From the NCBI RefSeq assembly GCF_000185725.2, contig NZ_KI391954.1:1274185-1338184 (forward strand): a stretch of DNA of 64,000 nucleotides, in the 5' to 3' direction. Under the pieces are notes generated by a model, which worked only from the letters and a program-made list of their open reading frames with translations, searched no databases and had not been told where the DNA came from. The DNA is from Segniliparus rugosus ATCC BAA-974. GTDB lineage: Bacteria; Actinomycetota; Actinomycetes; Mycobacteriales; Mycobacteriaceae. Each line of letters begins with the position of its first letter. Positions within the stretch are counted from its first letter, which is position 1. The translations under genes were made by a program, and so were the position numbers. Positions 1-9,706 of this stretch are shown in pieces.

Positions 1-99
1 AACAGCGAAAGGAGTGACGACTGTTTACTCATGAGACTAGTGAAGCTTGTGAGTCGAGTGTTACGCGACTAGATCCCTGAGACTGTTATGCATTTGGGG

Positions 100-170
100 C
101 CGGACCAATACCGCGCCGTGAGGCGCGGCGGCGGGTCCGGGAAACGCCAGTTCGCGCTGCGCAAGCGCGA
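100..170. other. two hairpins upstream of valS
   Basis: The first 211 bases hold no convincing gene. A two-step hairpin has an outer stem at 100-106/134-140 (CCGGACC with GGTCCGG) and an inner stem at 111-117/122-128 (CCGCGCC with GGCGCGG). A second hairpin pairs 152-158 with 164-170 (TCGCGCT, loop GCGCA). Both lie before the proposed valS -10 element, so a terminator for a gene to the left is more likely than a leader attenuator. There is no U-tract. Confidence 0.45.
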
Positions 171-199
171 GCGTTCTCTGCCTCCGGCGCGGCTGCGAG

Positions 200-205
200 T
201 AGAAT
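200..205 (+). promoter_or_regulatory. candidate -10 of valS (TAGAAT), leaderless
   Basis: TAGAAT fits the actinobacterial TANNNT -10 and ends 6 nt before the GTG at 212. Transcription would then start at or next to the initiation codon. No good -35 is visible. Confidence 0.45.
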
Positions 206-211
206 TCCCCG

Positions 212-2872
212 GTGCCCAACCCCGAGACCACCAACGAGACGTTGCCGCCCGGCTGGGAGCCGTCGGCGCATGAGGACGAGATCTACCGGCGCTGGCAGGA
301 CTCCGGCCTCTTCACCGCCGACCCGGCGAGCGAGAAGCCGAAGTTCTCCATCGTCGTCCCTCCGCCGAACGTCACCGGCAACCTGCACGTCGGCCACGCG
401 ATGGAGCACGCGGTCATGGACGCGATCTGCCGGCGCAAGCGCATGCAGGGCTACGAAGTGCTCTACCTGCCCGGTTTCGACCACGCCTCCATCGCGACCC
501 AGGCGGCCATCGACAAGCAGCTCGCCGAAGAGGGCACCAGCCGCCACGAGCTGGGCCGCGAGGCGTTCTTAGAGCGGGCCTTCGCGTGGAAGGAGCAGGT
601 CCGGGGCAACATCTCCGGGCAGATGCGCCGCCTGGGCGACTCGGTGGACTGGAGCCGGGAGCGCTTCACGATGGACGAGGGCATGGTCAAGGCCGTGCGG
701 ACCGTCTTCAAGCAGCTCTTCGACGCGGGCCTGATCTACCAGGCCGAGCGGCTGGTCAACTGGTCGCCCAAGCAGCGCACCGTGATCTCCGACGCGGAGG
801 TGATCCACAAGGAGGTGGACGGCGAGCTCGTCTCGCTGCGCTACGGCTCCCTCAAGGACGACGAACCGCATATCGTCGTCGCGACCACCCGGGTGGAGAC
901 CATGCTGGGCGACGTCGCCGTCGCGGTGCACCCGGACGACGAGCGCTACCGCCACCTGGTCGGCACGACCCTGCCGCACCCGCTGGTCGAGCGCGAGCTG
1001 CGCATCGTCGCGGACGCGCACGTGGACCCGGAGTTCGGCACCGGCGCGGTGAAGATCACCCCGGCGCACGACCCGAACGACTTCGAGCTCGCCCAGCGCC
1101 ACGGCCTGGCGATGCTCACGGTCATGGACGAGGACGGCAAGATCGCGGGCACCGGCACCCGGTTCGACGGGATGGACCGTTTCGAGGCCCGCAAGGCCGT
1201 CCGGCTGGAGCTGGCGGACCAAGGGCGCGTGGTCGCCGAGGTCCGGCCCTACAAGCACAGCGTCGGGCACTCCGAGCGCGGCGGGGAGCCGGTGGAGCCC
1301 CGGCTGTCGCTGCAGTGGTTCCTGAAGGTCGAGCCGCTCGCGAAGGCGGCGGGCGAGCAGGTGCGCTCCGGGGCCATGCCGATCGCGCCGGAAGGGCTCG
1401 TCCCCCGGTGGTTCGAGTGGACCGACAACATGCGCGACTGGTGCGTCTCGCGCCAACTGTGGTGGGGGCACCGGATCCCGGTCTGGTACGGGCCCGAGGG
1501 CGAAGTCCGGTGCTTCGGGCCCGGCGAGGAGATCCCCGACGGCTGGCGGCAAGAGGAGGACGTGCTCGACACCTGGTTCTCCTCCGGCCTGTGGGCGTTC
1601 GCGACCCTCGGCTGGCCGGAGAAGACTCCGGAGCTGGAAGCCTTCTACCCGGTGAGCGTGCTGGTCACCGGGTACGACATCCTCTTCTTCTGGGCCGTGC
1701 GGATGGCGATGTTCGGCGGCTGGGTGGGCCAAACCGGCCAGTCGGCGACTGCGACGTCAGCACAGGGCTTGGCCCAGGCCCCGTTCCGCGAGCTGTGGTT
1801 CCACGGCCTGGTGCGGGACGAGAAGGGCCAGAAGATGAGCAAGTCCAAGGGGAACGTCATCAACCCCTTGGACTGGCTCGACCGGTTCGGCGCGGACGCG
1901 ACCCGGTTCGCCCTCCTGCGCGCCGTCGCGCCCGGCGCGGACGTGCCGATGGGGGAGTCCAACGCCATCGCGGCCCGCAACTTCGTCACCAAGCTCTTCA
2001 ACGCGACCCGGTTCGCGCTGATCAGCGGCGCCGCCGAAGGCTTCGGCGCGGAGCTGGCCCAGCAGTCGCTCACCGACGCGGACCGCTGGATCCTCGGGCG
2101 GCTCGAAGAGGTCAGGGCCGAGGCGGACAGCGCGTTGGAGGCCGGGGAGTTCGCCAAGGCATCCCAGGCCCTCTACCAGTTCACCTGGGACGAGTTCTGC
2201 GACTGGTATTTGGAGCTCGCGAAGCTGCAAATGCCAGGGCGCGCCGACAGCACAAGGGCGGTGCTCGCCCGCGTGCTCGACACGCTGCTGCGCCTTTTGC
2301 ACCCGATCATGCCGTTCGTCACCGACGTGCTCTGGCGCTCGCTCACCGGCGGCGAGACGCTGGCCAGCGCGCCATGGCCCGAGCCGCTGGCGCATCGGGC
2401 CGATCCGGCGGTGCTCGCCCGCGTCGCCGCCGCGCAGACGCTCATCACCGACATCCGCCGGTTCCGCTCCGAGCAGGGCCTGCCGCCGGGGCAGCGCATC
2501 CCCGCCGCGCTCGACGGGCTCGCCGAAGCTGGAATCGCGGGCTGGGAGGAGCAGATCCGCGCCTTCGCGAAGGTCGCAGCCCCTGCGGAGGACTTCAACC
2601 AGACCGCGGCCGTCGAGTCGGCGCTCGGCTCCGGCGTGGTCGTCGTCCGTTTCGACCTGTCCGGGGCGGTGGACAAGGACGCGCTGCGCAAGCGGTTGGA
2701 GAAGGACGTCGCGGCGCAGCAGAAGGAGCGCGACGGCACCGAGGCGAAGCTTTCGGACGAGTCCTTCCTCGCGAAGGCCCCCGAGCACGTCGTGGAGAAG
2801 ATCCGCGCCCGGCACGAGACGGCGAAGGCAGAGATCGAGCGTCTTGAGGCGAAGCTGAAGGAGCTCCTGTGA
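212..2872 (+). CDS. valS: valine--tRNA ligase
   Basis: Class I aminoacyl-tRNA synthetase that charges tRNA-Val in the cytoplasm. The 886-residue product has the HIGH-type motif as HVGH in '[18 protein letters not shown]' (near residue 58), a CP1 editing domain in the first half, and KMSKS in '[11 protein letters not shown]' (near residue 540). An anticodon-binding region and a C-terminal coiled-coil arm rich in E/K/A (about 820-886) follow. The region just before KMSKS carries an S/T/A/Q-rich stretch ([17 protein letters not shown]) that looks longer than usual in the family. The GTG start at 212 is chosen because a -10 hexamer ends 6 nt before it and the N-terminus begins in the right place. 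The gene heads a valS-folC-DUF4233 run with 4-nt overlaps, as in mycobacteria. Confidence 0.97.
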   Translation: MPNPETTNETLPPGWEPSAHEDEIYRRWQDSGLFTADPASEKPKFSIVVPPPNVTGNLHVGHAMEHAVMDAICRRKRMQGYEVLYLPGFDHASIATQAAIDKQLAEEGTSRHELGREAFLERAFAWKEQVRGNISGQMRRLGDSVDWSRERFTMDEGMVKAVRTVFKQLFDAGLIYQAERLVNWSPKQRTVISDAEVIHKEVDGELVSLRYGSLKDDEPHIVVATTRVETMLGDVAVAVHPDDERYRHLVGTTLPHPLVERELRIVADAHVDPEFGTGAVKITPAHDPNDFELAQRHGLAMLTVMDEDGKIAGTGTRFDGMDRFEARKAVRLELADQGRVVAEVRPYKHSVGHSERGGEPVEPRLSLQWFLKVEPLAKAAGEQVRSGAMPIAPEGLVPRWFEWTDNMRDWCVSRQLWWGHRIPVWYGPEGEVRCFGPGEEIPDGWRQEEDVLDTWFSSGLWAFATLGWPEKTPELEAFYPVSVLVTGYDILFFWAVRMAMFGGWVGQTGQSATATSAQGLAQAPFRELWFHGLVRDEKGQKMSKSKGNVINPLDWLDRFGADATRFALLRAVAPGADVPMGESNAIAARNFVTKLFNATRFALISGAAEGFGAELAQQSLTDADRWILGRLEEVRAEADSALEAGEFAKASQALYQFTWDEFCDWYLELAKLQMPGRADSTRAVLARVLDTLLRLLHPIMPFVTDVLWRSLTGGETLASAPWPEPLAHRADPAVLARVAAAQTLITDIRRFRSEQGLPPGQRIPAALDGLAEAGIAGWEEQIRAFAKVAAPAEDFNQTAAVESALGSGVVVVRFDLSGAVDKDALRKRLEKDVAAQQKERDGTEAKLSDESFLAKAPEHVVEKIRARHETAKAEIERLEAKLKELL

Positions 2873-4257
2873 GCGAGTTCGACCCAGCCGAGTTCCAGGC
2901 CGTCGAGGCCGAGCTGGACGCGCGCTGGCCCGAGACGAAGATCGAGCCGAGCCTGACCCGGATCGCCGCCCTCATGGACCTCTTGGGCTCGCCGCAGCGC
3001 GCGTACCCGTCGATCCACATCGCGGGAACGAACGGCAAGACGTCGACAACGCGGATGGTGGACGCGCTGCTCACCGCGACCGGCCTGCGCACAGGGCGGA
3101 TCCTCAGCCCGCACCTGCAGTCCCCGACGGAGCGGATCTCGCTCGGCGACCAGCCGATCACCGAGGAGCAATACGTCTCGGCCTGGCGGGAGATAGAGCC
3201 GCTCGTGCACCGGGTCGACGCGAGCTCCCGCGCCCAGGGCGGCCCGGCGATGAGCAAGTTCGAGGTGCTCGTCGCGATGGCGTACACGCTGTTCGCCGAG
3301 GCCCCGGTGGACGTGGCCGTCGTCGAGGTCGGCATGGGCGGGCGCTGGGACGCGACCAACGTGATCGACGGCCACGTCGCCGTCCTCGCGCCGATCTCGC
3401 TCGACCACGTCGAGTATCTGGGCTCGGACCTCTCGGTGATCGCAGGGGAGAAGGCCGGGATCGTCAAACGGCTCCCGAAGAGCGAGGGGGGCTGGGAGGA
3501 GAAGGACCAGGTCGTGGTCACCGCCGAGCAGAACCCGGCGGCGCTGCGGGCGATCCTCGCGCAGGTGGAGAAGGCGGGGGCCGTCCTGGCCCGTTCCGGC
3601 CAGGAGTTCGCGGTGACCGGACGTTCGCTCGCCGTCGGCGGGCAGCAGATCGGCCTGCGCGGCCTCGGCGCGGTCTACCCGGAGGTCTTCCTCCCCCTGT
3701 ACGGGCCGCACCAGGCGGCGAACGCCTCGCTCGCCCTCGCCGCGGTCGAGGCGTTCTTCGGAGCCGGTCCGGAGCGGAGCCTCGCGGAAGCCGTCGTGCT
3801 CGACGGCTTCGCGAACGCCCGCTCCCCTGGGCGGCTGGAGCGGATGCCGAGCGGGCCGGGGGAGCCCCTCGTGCTGGCGGACGCCGCCCACAACCCCCAT
3901 GGCGCGACGGCGTTGGCCTCGGCGCTCGCGGAGGATTTCCCCAACACGCCGTTCCACGGCGTGCTCAGCGTGATGGGCGACAAGGACGTGCGCGGCGTGC
4001 TCGAAGCGCTCAAGCCGGCGCTCGCCTCGGTCGTGGTGACCGACAACGGGTCGCCGAGGGCGCTCCCCGCCGCCGAGCTGGCCGAGCTGGCCCGCACGGT
4101 GTTCGAGCCCAAACGCGTCGTGGTGCAGCCGGACTTCGCGGAGGCGGTCGGCACAGCGAAGGAGCTGGCCGCGCCGAAGGGCGAGGGCGTGCTGATCACC
4201 GGCTCGGTCGTGACTGCCGGCGCGGCGCGAGACCTCTACGGATTGGCCCCCTCATGA
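2869..4257 (+). CDS. folC: bifunctional folylpolyglutamate/dihydrofolate synthase
   Basis: Mur-ligase-family enzyme that adds glutamate to (dihydro)folates, needed for cofactor retention and one-carbon metabolism. The P-loop is visible as [14 protein letters not shown] at about residues 47-60. The central Mur ligase domain includes [13 protein letters not shown] and [10 protein letters not shown], and the C-terminal domain includes DAAHNPHG. At 462 residues it is a normal length. The GTG start at 2869 overlaps the valS stop in a GTGA junction, so the two are translationally coupled. The same order valS-folC is found in Mycobacterium. Confidence 0.95.
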   Translation: MSEFDPAEFQAVEAELDARWPETKIEPSLTRIAALMDLLGSPQRAYPSIHIAGTNGKTSTTRMVDALLTATGLRTGRILSPHLQSPTERISLGDQPITEEQYVSAWREIEPLVHRVDASSRAQGGPAMSKFEVLVAMAYTLFAEAPVDVAVVEVGMGGRWDATNVIDGHVAVLAPISLDHVEYLGSDLSVIAGEKAGIVKRLPKSEGGWEEKDQVVVTAEQNPAALRAILAQVEKAGAVLARSGQEFAVTGRSLAVGGQQIGLRGLGAVYPEVFLPLYGPHQAANASLALAAVEAFFGAGPERSLAEAVVLDGFANARSPGRLERMPSGPGEPLVLADAAHNPHGATALASALAEDFPNTPFHGVLSVMGDKDVRGVLEALKPALASVVVTDNGSPRALPAAELAELARTVFEPKRVVVQPDFAEAVGTAKELAAPKGEGVLITGSVVTAGAARDLYGLAPS

Positions 4258-4643
4258 CCGAAGAAGAACCGAATCCGGACCCGGCTCCTGCGGAGCGGCC
4301 TGATCCGTGGAAGGGGTTCCGAGGGGTGTGCTCCGGCATCCTGATCTTGGAGATGATCGCGGTGCTGCTCGGCGTGCCCGTGGTCGTGAACCTGTCCTCG
4401 TTCCACGGGCCGGGCTGGGCGCCGACCGCGTTCGTGCTCTGCTTCGCCGCGCTGCTCTTCTGGGCGTGCGCCGTGCAGTCCAAACCATGGGGGTTCTCCC
4501 TGGACCTTGGGTTGCAGGCGGTCCTCGTGGCGGGGTGGCTCGTGCATCCCGCCATCGGGGTCACCGGCCTGATTTTCGCGGCGGTCTGGGCCGTCGTGTG
4601 GTGGATGCGGCGGGCCGTGCAGAGGGCGCAGGGAGCTGGTTGA
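4254..4643 (+). CDS. DUF4233-type small membrane protein
   Basis: A 129-residue protein with a charged, proline-rich N-terminus (about residues 1-20) and three or four hydrophobic segments: GVCSGILILEMIAVLLGVPVV, TAFVLCFAALLFWACAV, AVLVAGWLVHPAIGVTGLIF and a short C-terminal one. It ends in a basic tail. The ATG overlaps the folC stop by 4 nt. Position between folC and ndk is the conserved mycobacterial location of the DUF4233 family (Rv2446c in M. tuberculosis), whose function is unknown. Family assignment rests on size, topology and synteny. Confidence 0.75.
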   Translation: MTEEEPNPDPAPAERPDPWKGFRGVCSGILILEMIAVLLGVPVVVNLSSFHGPGWAPTAFVLCFAALLFWACAVQSKPWGFSLDLGLQAVLVAGWLVHPAIGVTGLIFAAVWAVVWWMRRAVQRAQGAG

Positions 4644-4669
4644 TACCACGGAAATCCGTGCTCTAAGCT
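4640..4669 (+). promoter_or_regulatory. ndk promoter with palindrome in the spacer
   Basis: TTGATA (4640-4645), an 18-bp spacer and TAAGCT (4664-4669) form a good promoter that ends 7 nt before the ndk GTG, which predicts a leaderless mRNA. The spacer holds an inverted repeat, CACGGA-AA-TCCGTG (4647-4660), placed where a repressor or a MerR-like activator would act. Confidence 0.6.
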
Positions 4670-4676
4670 AGCTGGC

Positions 4677-5105
4677 GTGACTGAGCGGACTTTGGTGTTG
4701 ATCAAACCTGACGCGGTGGCCCGTGGCCTTATCGGCGAAGTGCTAGGACGCGTCGAGCGCAAGGGGTTGCAGATCCTCGCGCTGCAGCGGCTCGTGCCGC
4801 ACGTGGACATCGCGCGGGAGCATTACGCGGAGCACGCCCAGCGCCCGTTCTTCGACTCGCTGGTCGAGTTCATCACCTCGGGCCCGCTGGTCGCGGCGGT
4901 CATCGAGGGCGAGGGCTCCATCGCGGCGATGCGGCAGATCATCGGCGGCACCGACCCGGTCAAGAGCGCCGTCCCCGGCACGATCCGAGGGGATTTCGGC
5001 CTCACGGTCCAGAGCAACTTGGTGCACGGCTCCGACTCGCCGGAGTCTGCTCATCGGGAGATCGCGCTGTGGTTCCCCGAGTTCTGCTTGTCCAATCACC
5101 ACTGA
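4677..5105 (+). CDS. ndk: nucleoside diphosphate kinase
   Basis: Transfers the gamma-phosphate between nucleoside triphosphates and diphosphates through a phospho-histidine. The 142-residue protein starts [17 protein letters not shown]. It has the catalytic histidine in [12 protein letters not shown] near residue 117, the R/T residues around GGTDP, and the C-terminal FPEF motif, all typical of Ndk. The start is GTG at 4677, placed just behind a promoter and so probably read from a leaderless transcript. It lies between the DUF4233 gene and rne, the mycobacterial order. Confidence 0.96.
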   Translation: MTERTLVLIKPDAVARGLIGEVLGRVERKGLQILALQRLVPHVDIAREHYAEHAQRPFFDSLVEFITSGPLVAAVIEGEGSIAAMRQIIGGTDPVKSAVPGTIRGDFGLTVQSNLVHGSDSPESAHREIALWFPEFCLSNHH

Positions 5106-5455
5106 CCTGCTTGAAGGCTTTCCCGGGCGACTCCTGGGCGGGGGATGGCGTGCATTCCGCCAAAGATATGCGATAGTGGATGCAGTCGGCGCGCAGCTGG
5201 CGGCTTCGGCCGGACGGCGCGCGACGACCCCGAAGCTTTGTTGAAAGGTTCCGAATAACGCTGGCTCCACCCCTTCGCGGGCGTCGGCGGCGGGAGTTTC
5301 CGATGAGCCTCGGCCAGAAAACGCGACTATGTCGCCTCACGCGTTCCTCCAGTTCGCGTGACGCGCGATAGACACAAAGACCCCCCGCGTGGCTGTGCTC
5401 GCGATGTCGTCACGACGTCCTGAGCGCGCCCGGGGGCTGATATAAGGAGTGCCAC
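5106..5455 (+). other. gene-free region before rne, probable long leader
   Basis: There is no credible gene in these 350 bases. A possible extended -10 (TG-C-GATAGT, 5169-5177) would give an rne leader of about 270 nt. Within it are a GC-rich stem (about 5185-5194 with 5217-5224, one bulge) and a 7-bp hairpin TCACGCG/CGCGTGA (5337-5343/5355-5361) whose 11-nt loop contains TTCCTCC, resembling anti-Shine-Dalgarno sequence. A good ribosome site, AAGGAG, sits just before the rne GTG. Autoregulation through the leader is known for RNase E in other bacteria; here it is only a possibility. Confidence 0.4.
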
Positions 5456-7867
5456 GTGGCTGAAGAGCTGCCGCCCATTGACGATTCTGCCCCGCAGGGG
5501 AAGATTCGAGTCCACGCCCTCGGCCGTCTGCTCGGGGTGACTTCCCGACAGGTGCTGACCAAGCTTTCCGAATTCGGGGTGACGGTCCGGGGCCCGCAGT
5601 CGAGCATCGACGAGACCGTCGCGACCCAGGTCCGCGAGGCGTTGGCGAACGCCGAGCCACCCGCTGGCGAGCAGGCCCAGCCCCCGGCGGCCGCGGCCGA
5701 GCCCGCCTCCGAGGAGCCCGCCGCGGCGGAGGAGCCCGCCGCGGCCCCCGCGCAGCTGGAGCTGATGGGCGGACCGCTGTTCCTCGAGCCGAAGAGCCCA
5801 GAGCCCAAGAGCCAAGAGCCGCGCAAGCGCAGGTCGAGCAAGGCCGAGCCGGCCGCCGTCGAAGAGCCCGGTCCCGCCGCCGCTGTCTCCGAGGAGCCTG
5901 GCCCGGCGGAGGAGGCCACGGACGAGTCCGACGACGAGGGCAAGGGCGGGCGCAGGCGCCGCCGGGGCAGGCGGGGCCGGGGCAGGGGCCGGGGCTCTGA
6001 GGCGCAGGAGCAGCAAGGCGAAGAGGCTGGCGAGGCCGAGGAGTCCGCAGAGCCTTCGGAAGAGGCCGCCGCGTCCGACGAGGCGGAGCCCGCCTCGGAG
6101 GGCGCGGAAGCGGGCGAGCTGTCGCCCTCGGCGAAGCGCCGCAGGCGCAGGCGGCGGGGCGGGAACGACGGCGCGGGCAGCGAGGACGATCCGCCGAACA
6201 CCGTCGTGCGCGAGCGCTCCAGCCGTTCGAAGGCCAAAGACGAGGTGCAGGGCATCTCCGGCTCGACCCGGCTCGAAGCCAAGCGCCAGCGCCGCCGCGA
6301 GGGCCGCGACTGGGGCAGGCGCCGTTCGGTCATCCTCTCCGAGTCCGAGTTCCTCGCCCGGCGCGAGTCCGTGGAGCGCGTCATGGTGGTGCGCGAGCGC
6401 GATGGCAACCCGGACGGCTCGCCGGGAGGGAAATACACCCAGATCGGCGTGCTGGAGGACAACGTCCTCGTCGAGCATTTCGTGACCACCTCGGCCTCGG
6501 CCTCGATGGTCGGGAACATCTACCTCGGCAGGGTGCAGAACGTGCTCCCCTCGATGGAGGCGGCGTTCGTCGACATCGGGCGGGGCAACAACGCCGTCCT
6601 GTACGCGGGCGAGGTGAACTGGGAAGGCGTTGGCCTCGGCGGCGACGCTCGCAAGATCGAGCACGCGATCAAGCCGGGCGACTACCTGCTGGTGCAGGTG
6701 AACAAGGATCCGGTCGGGCACAAGGGCGCGCGGTTGACCACGCAGATCGCCCTCGCGGGCCGCTACCTGGTGTTCGTGCCGGGGGCCTCGGCCAAGGGCA
6801 TCAGCCGCAAACTGCCCGACACCGAGCGCAACCGGCTGCGCGAGATCCTCGCGGGCATCGTCCCGGAGGACGCTGGCGTCATCGTCCGCACCGCTTCGGA
6901 GGGCGTGTCCGCCGAGCAGCTCACCGAAGACGTGACGCGCCTGGCCGAGCAGTGGCAGCGCATCCAGAAGGCCGCCGAAGACGCGAAGGGGCAGGGCGGC
7001 GGCCCCCGCTCGCTGTACCGCGAGCCGGACCTCTTGGTCAAGCTCATCCGCGATGTCTTCAACGAGGACTTCGCGAAGCTGGTCGTCCAGGGCGAGAACT
7101 CGCACGAAGTGGTGCAGGAGTACCTCTCGGCCATCGCCCCCGACCTCGGCGAGCGCCTCGAGCGCTTCGAGCCGAAGGCAGAGGGCCAGGACGTGTTCTC
7201 CGAGTATCGGGTGGACGAGCAGCTGGCGAAGGCGCTGGGCCGCAAGGTGTGGCTGCCCTCTGGCGGCACGCTGGTCATCGACCGGACCGAGGCCATGACC
7301 GTGGTCGACGTGAACACGGGCAAGTTCGTCGGCTCCGGCGGCAACCTGGAAGAGACCGTCACCCGCAACAACCTCGAAGCCGCCGAGGAGATCGTGCGGC
7401 AGCTCCGGCTGCGCGACATCGGCGGGATCATCGTCGTCGACTTCATCGACATGGTGCTCGAGTCCAACCGCGAGCTGGTGCTGCGCAGGCTCACCGAGTG
7501 CCTGGCGCGGGACCGGACCCGGCACCAGGTCTCCGAGGTGACCTCGCTCGGCCTGGTCCAGATGACCCGCAAGCGGATCGGCACGGGCCTCTTGGAGGCG
7601 TTCTCCTCGAAGTGCTCGCATTGCGAGGGGCGCGGCGTCATCGTGCACCCCGACCCGCTGGGCACCGAACTTCCGGAGGAAGGCCGCCACGAGTCCGGGT
7701 CGGGCCGAGGCCGCCGGTCGCGCGGCGGCAACGCCGCGCAGCAGGCCCCTGTGGTGCCCAAGGTGGTCGCCCACCACGGCGAGCACCCGATGTTCCGGGC
7801 CATGGCGGCGCAGGCCGAGACCACTGAGGCCGTCGAGGCCGCGCAGCCCGAGGACACCTCGGCCTGA
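5456..7867 (+). CDS. rne: ribonuclease E/G with N-terminal IF2-N-like domain
   Basis: Endoribonuclease for mRNA decay and rRNA processing. Residues about 17-65 (RVHALGRLLGVTSRQVLTKL) look like an IF2-N module, a known trait of mycobacterial RNase E. A long acidic Ala/Glu region with Arg-rich clusters follows (about 66-280). The catalytic core contains an S1 domain (GNIYLGRVQNVLPSMEAAFV), the two metal-binding aspartates in VVDVNTGKFVG and VVDFIDM, and the Zn-link CSHCEGRG. The C-terminus is a short disordered tail. At 803 residues it is shorter than mycobacterial RNase E (about 950). The start is GTG with AAGGAG upstream. Confidence 0.93.
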   Translation: MAEELPPIDDSAPQGKIRVHALGRLLGVTSRQVLTKLSEFGVTVRGPQSSIDETVATQVREALANAEPPAGEQAQPPAAAAEPASEEPAAAEEPAAAPAQLELMGGPLFLEPKSPEPKSQEPRKRRSSKAEPAAVEEPGPAAAVSEEPGPAEEATDESDDEGKGGRRRRRGRRGRGRGRGSEAQEQQGEEAGEAEESAEPSEEAAASDEAEPASEGAEAGELSPSAKRRRRRRRGGNDGAGSEDDPPNTVVRERSSRSKAKDEVQGISGSTRLEAKRQRRREGRDWGRRRSVILSESEFLARRESVERVMVVRERDGNPDGSPGGKYTQIGVLEDNVLVEHFVTTSASASMVGNIYLGRVQNVLPSMEAAFVDIGRGNNAVLYAGEVNWEGVGLGGDARKIEHAIKPGDYLLVQVNKDPVGHKGARLTTQIALAGRYLVFVPGASAKGISRKLPDTERNRLREILAGIVPEDAGVIVRTASEGVSAEQLTEDVTRLAEQWQRIQKAAEDAKGQGGGPRSLYREPDLLVKLIRDVFNEDFAKLVVQGENSHEVVQEYLSAIAPDLGERLERFEPKAEGQDVFSEYRVDEQLAKALGRKVWLPSGGTLVIDRTEAMTVVDVNTGKFVGSGGNLEETVTRNNLEAAEEIVRQLRLRDIGGIIVVDFIDMVLESNRELVLRRLTECLARDRTRHQVSEVTSLGLVQMTRKRIGTGLLEAFSSKCSHCEGRGVIVHPDPLGTELPEEGRHESGSGRGRRSRGGNAAQQAPVVPKVVAHHGEHPMFRAMAAQAETTEAVEAAQPEDTSA

Positions 7868-7876
7868 GGCCGGAGC

Positions 7877-8617
7877 GTGCTACGGGCGCGGGAGTTGTGG
7901 GGCGAGCCGGGCACGGCATGGTGGGAGTGGTGGCTCTGCCGTAGGAATGAGCAGGACCACGAGGCTGCGCAGGAGCCGCTGCACGATGTCGCGTACCGCT
8001 ACTACCTCCCGTGGCTGTTGCGGCACTCCGGATTGGCCGCGCTGATCCGCGAGCGCTTCCCCTCGTACGCGGGCAGGGCCCGCGCGCGGCTCGCGGCGGG
8101 CCATGGCGGGCTCGCTCCGCAAGATTTCCGCCTGATGGCCTACGAGGAAGCGCTCGACATGGCCGATTGGGCGGTGGACGCGCTGGTCGAGCGTTTTCGG
8201 GGCGACGGGGACGACTCCGCGGCGCAGTGGCATCTCGCCTTGCGCGACGCGGGGCAGCGGGCGCGGTTCGAGTTCGAGACGTTGTGGATGTACGGGGTGA
8301 AACTGCGCGCGCTCGGCTGCGAGCGCCCGTTCTGGACCGTCTCGGTCCGCGAATGCGGTGAGCAGGCGGTGGAGCTCAGCCGCCGCTACGGCGAGGAGCT
8401 CCTCGCGACGTTCCTGCGCTCGGACCAGCGTCTGCGCGAGCGGCGGGGCCAGGGCATGGGCTACTGCCTCGGCCTGTGGTTCGTCCTGCTCCAGTTCGTG
8501 GAGGAGGCCGCCGCGGAGCCGGAGTCGGATCTGCACGGCCTGCCGCTGCTCAACCGCGTGCTGCGGTATCCGGGCTGGGCGATGTGGCCGGGCTGTCGGG
8601 AGCCGTTGCCGATGTAG
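7877..8617 (+). CDS. hypothetical protein, alpha-helical, Trp-rich N-terminus
   Basis: A 246-residue protein that I do not recognise. It opens with an aromatic block (LWGEPGTAWWEWWLCRRNEQDHE), has no signal peptide, and is mostly predicted helix. A C-terminal hydrophobic stretch (GYCLGLWFVLLQFVEEAA) is followed by LNRVLRYPGWAMW. The GTG start lies 9 nt after the rne stop, so it is probably co-transcribed with rne. Its last 68 bp overlap tail-to-tail with the flavin monooxygenase gene on the other strand, which is unusual. Codon use looks like the neighbours. Confidence 0.65.
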   Translation: MLRARELWGEPGTAWWEWWLCRRNEQDHEAAQEPLHDVAYRYYLPWLLRHSGLAALIRERFPSYAGRARARLAAGHGGLAPQDFRLMAYEEALDMADWAVDALVERFRGDGDDSAAQWHLALRDAGQRARFEFETLWMYGVKLRALGCERPFWTVSVRECGEQAVELSRRYGEELLATFLRSDQRLRERRGQGMGYCLGLWFVLLQFVEEAAAEPESDLHGLPLLNRVLRYPGWAMWPGCREPLPM

Positions 8618-9677
8618 CGGCGAGCGCGCCGAGCAGTTCGGCGACCGCAGCCCGGCCCGCGCGGTTGGCCCCGATCGTGCTCGCCGAAGGCCCATAGCCG
8701 AGCAGATGCACCCTCGGCTCGGCGGCGACTTGCGTCGCGAGCCGTCCGGTCATCGTGATGCCGCCGCCGGGGGAGCGCAGCCGGAGCGGGGCGAGGTGGT
8801 CGAGATTGGCCCGGAACCCGGTGCACCAGAGGATCGCGTCCACGTCCAGCGTTGTGCCGTCCTCCCACGCCACCCCGGTCGGCGTGAGGCGCTGGAAGAT
8901 CGGCAGGCGGTCGAGCACGCCCCGCGCCTTCGCCTCGCGCAGCTCCGGAGTCCACATGAGCCCGGTCACGCTGACCACCGAGCCCGGCGGCAGACCGCGT
9001 CGGACGCGGTCTTCGACGACGGCGACGGCGGCCCGCCCGAGCTCCGGGGTGAAGGGGCCGTCCCGGAAGACCGGCTCGCGCCGGGTCGCCCACGTGGTCT
9101 CGGAGAGACGGGAGAGCTCCACGAGCAGCTGCACCCCGGTCACTCCCGCCCCGACCACCAGCACGCGCTGTCCGGCGAACTCCTCGGGCTCCCGGTAGTC
9201 GTGCGCGTGCAGCTGCCTGCCCGCGAAGAGGTCGGCTCCCGGGTAGCGCGGCCAGAACGGCTTCTCCCACGTGCCGGTGGCGTTGAGGACGCCCGCGCAG
9301 GCGAACTCCCCGATGTCGGCGCGGACGAGGAAGCCATCGCCCTCGCGCGCCACCTCCCGCACGTGGACGGGCCTTCGCACGTCGAGCCCGAACTCGCGCT
9401 CGTACTGCGCGTAGTACTCCGGCACCGCCGTCGCGGCCTGGATCTGCGGGCGGGAATGGTCCAGCGGGAGCCCGGGCAGGTCGTGCACCGCGTTGGCGGT
9501 CTGCAAGGTGAGGCTCGGCCAGCGGTGCTGCCACGCGCCCCCGGATCGAGGCGCATGGTCGAGGATGACGAACCCGGAGCCGGGCTGCAAGCCGTGTCTG
9601 CGCAGGAAATACCCGGCGGACAGGCCCGCCTGGCCCGCGCCGACGACGACAACTGTGGTGCGTTGGGCGGTGCTCAC
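8550..9677 (-). CDS. FAD-dependent monooxygenase / NAD(P)-binding oxidoreductase
   Basis: A flavin-containing monooxygenase-like enzyme of 375 residues. The FAD Rossmann motif GAGQAG is at residues 13-18. SGGAWQHRWPSLTL is the usual FAD-contact region, a second nucleotide-binding motif GAGVTG lies near residue 180, and the ATGTWEKPFWP segment is typical of the class. The FMO/BVMO signature FxGxxxH is only loosely matched (FAGRQLHAHDYR). Substrate is unknown. The start is GTG at 9677, 29 bp from the divergent ATG at 9707. The last residues (Ala/Pro/Ser-rich tail) overlap the 3' end of the convergent gene ending at 8617. Confidence 0.85.
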   Translation of the reverse strand: MSTAQRTTVVVVGAGQAGLSAGYFLRRHGLQPGSGFVILDHAPRSGGAWQHRWPSLTLQTANAVHDLPGLPLDHSRPQIQAATAVPEYYAQYEREFGLDVRRPVHVREVAREGDGFLVRADIGEFACAGVLNATGTWEKPFWPRYPGADLFAGRQLHAHDYREPEEFAGQRVLVVGAGVTGVQLLVELSRLSETTWATRREPVFRDGPFTPELGRAAVAVVEDRVRRGLPPGSVVSVTGLMWTPELREAKARGVLDRLPIFQRLTPTGVAWEDGTTLDVDAILWCTGFRANLDHLAPLRLRSPGGGITMTGRLATQVAAEPRVHLLGYGPSASTIGANRAGRAAVAELLGALAATSATAPDSPATSPSPDTAARG

Positions 9678-9694
9678 CCAGATATTCCACCAGG

Positions 9695-9700
9695 TACAGT
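9695..9700 (+). promoter_or_regulatory. -10 element TACAGT for the gene at 9707
   Basis: TACAGT ends 6 nt before the ATG at 9707, again the leaderless arrangement. It lies inside the 29-bp divergent gap with the monooxygenase gene. Confidence 0.5.
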
Positions 9701-9706
9701 GGCGCT

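Noticed and set aside
100-140. T-box riboswitch before valS
   Set aside because: ACCGCG is present, but the tRNA-pairing UGGN bulge is not, and the likely promoter (-10 at 200-205) lies after the hairpins.
5327-7786. 819-residue open frame antisense to rne
   Set aside because: Low-complexity composition; the plus strand encodes a complete RNase E.
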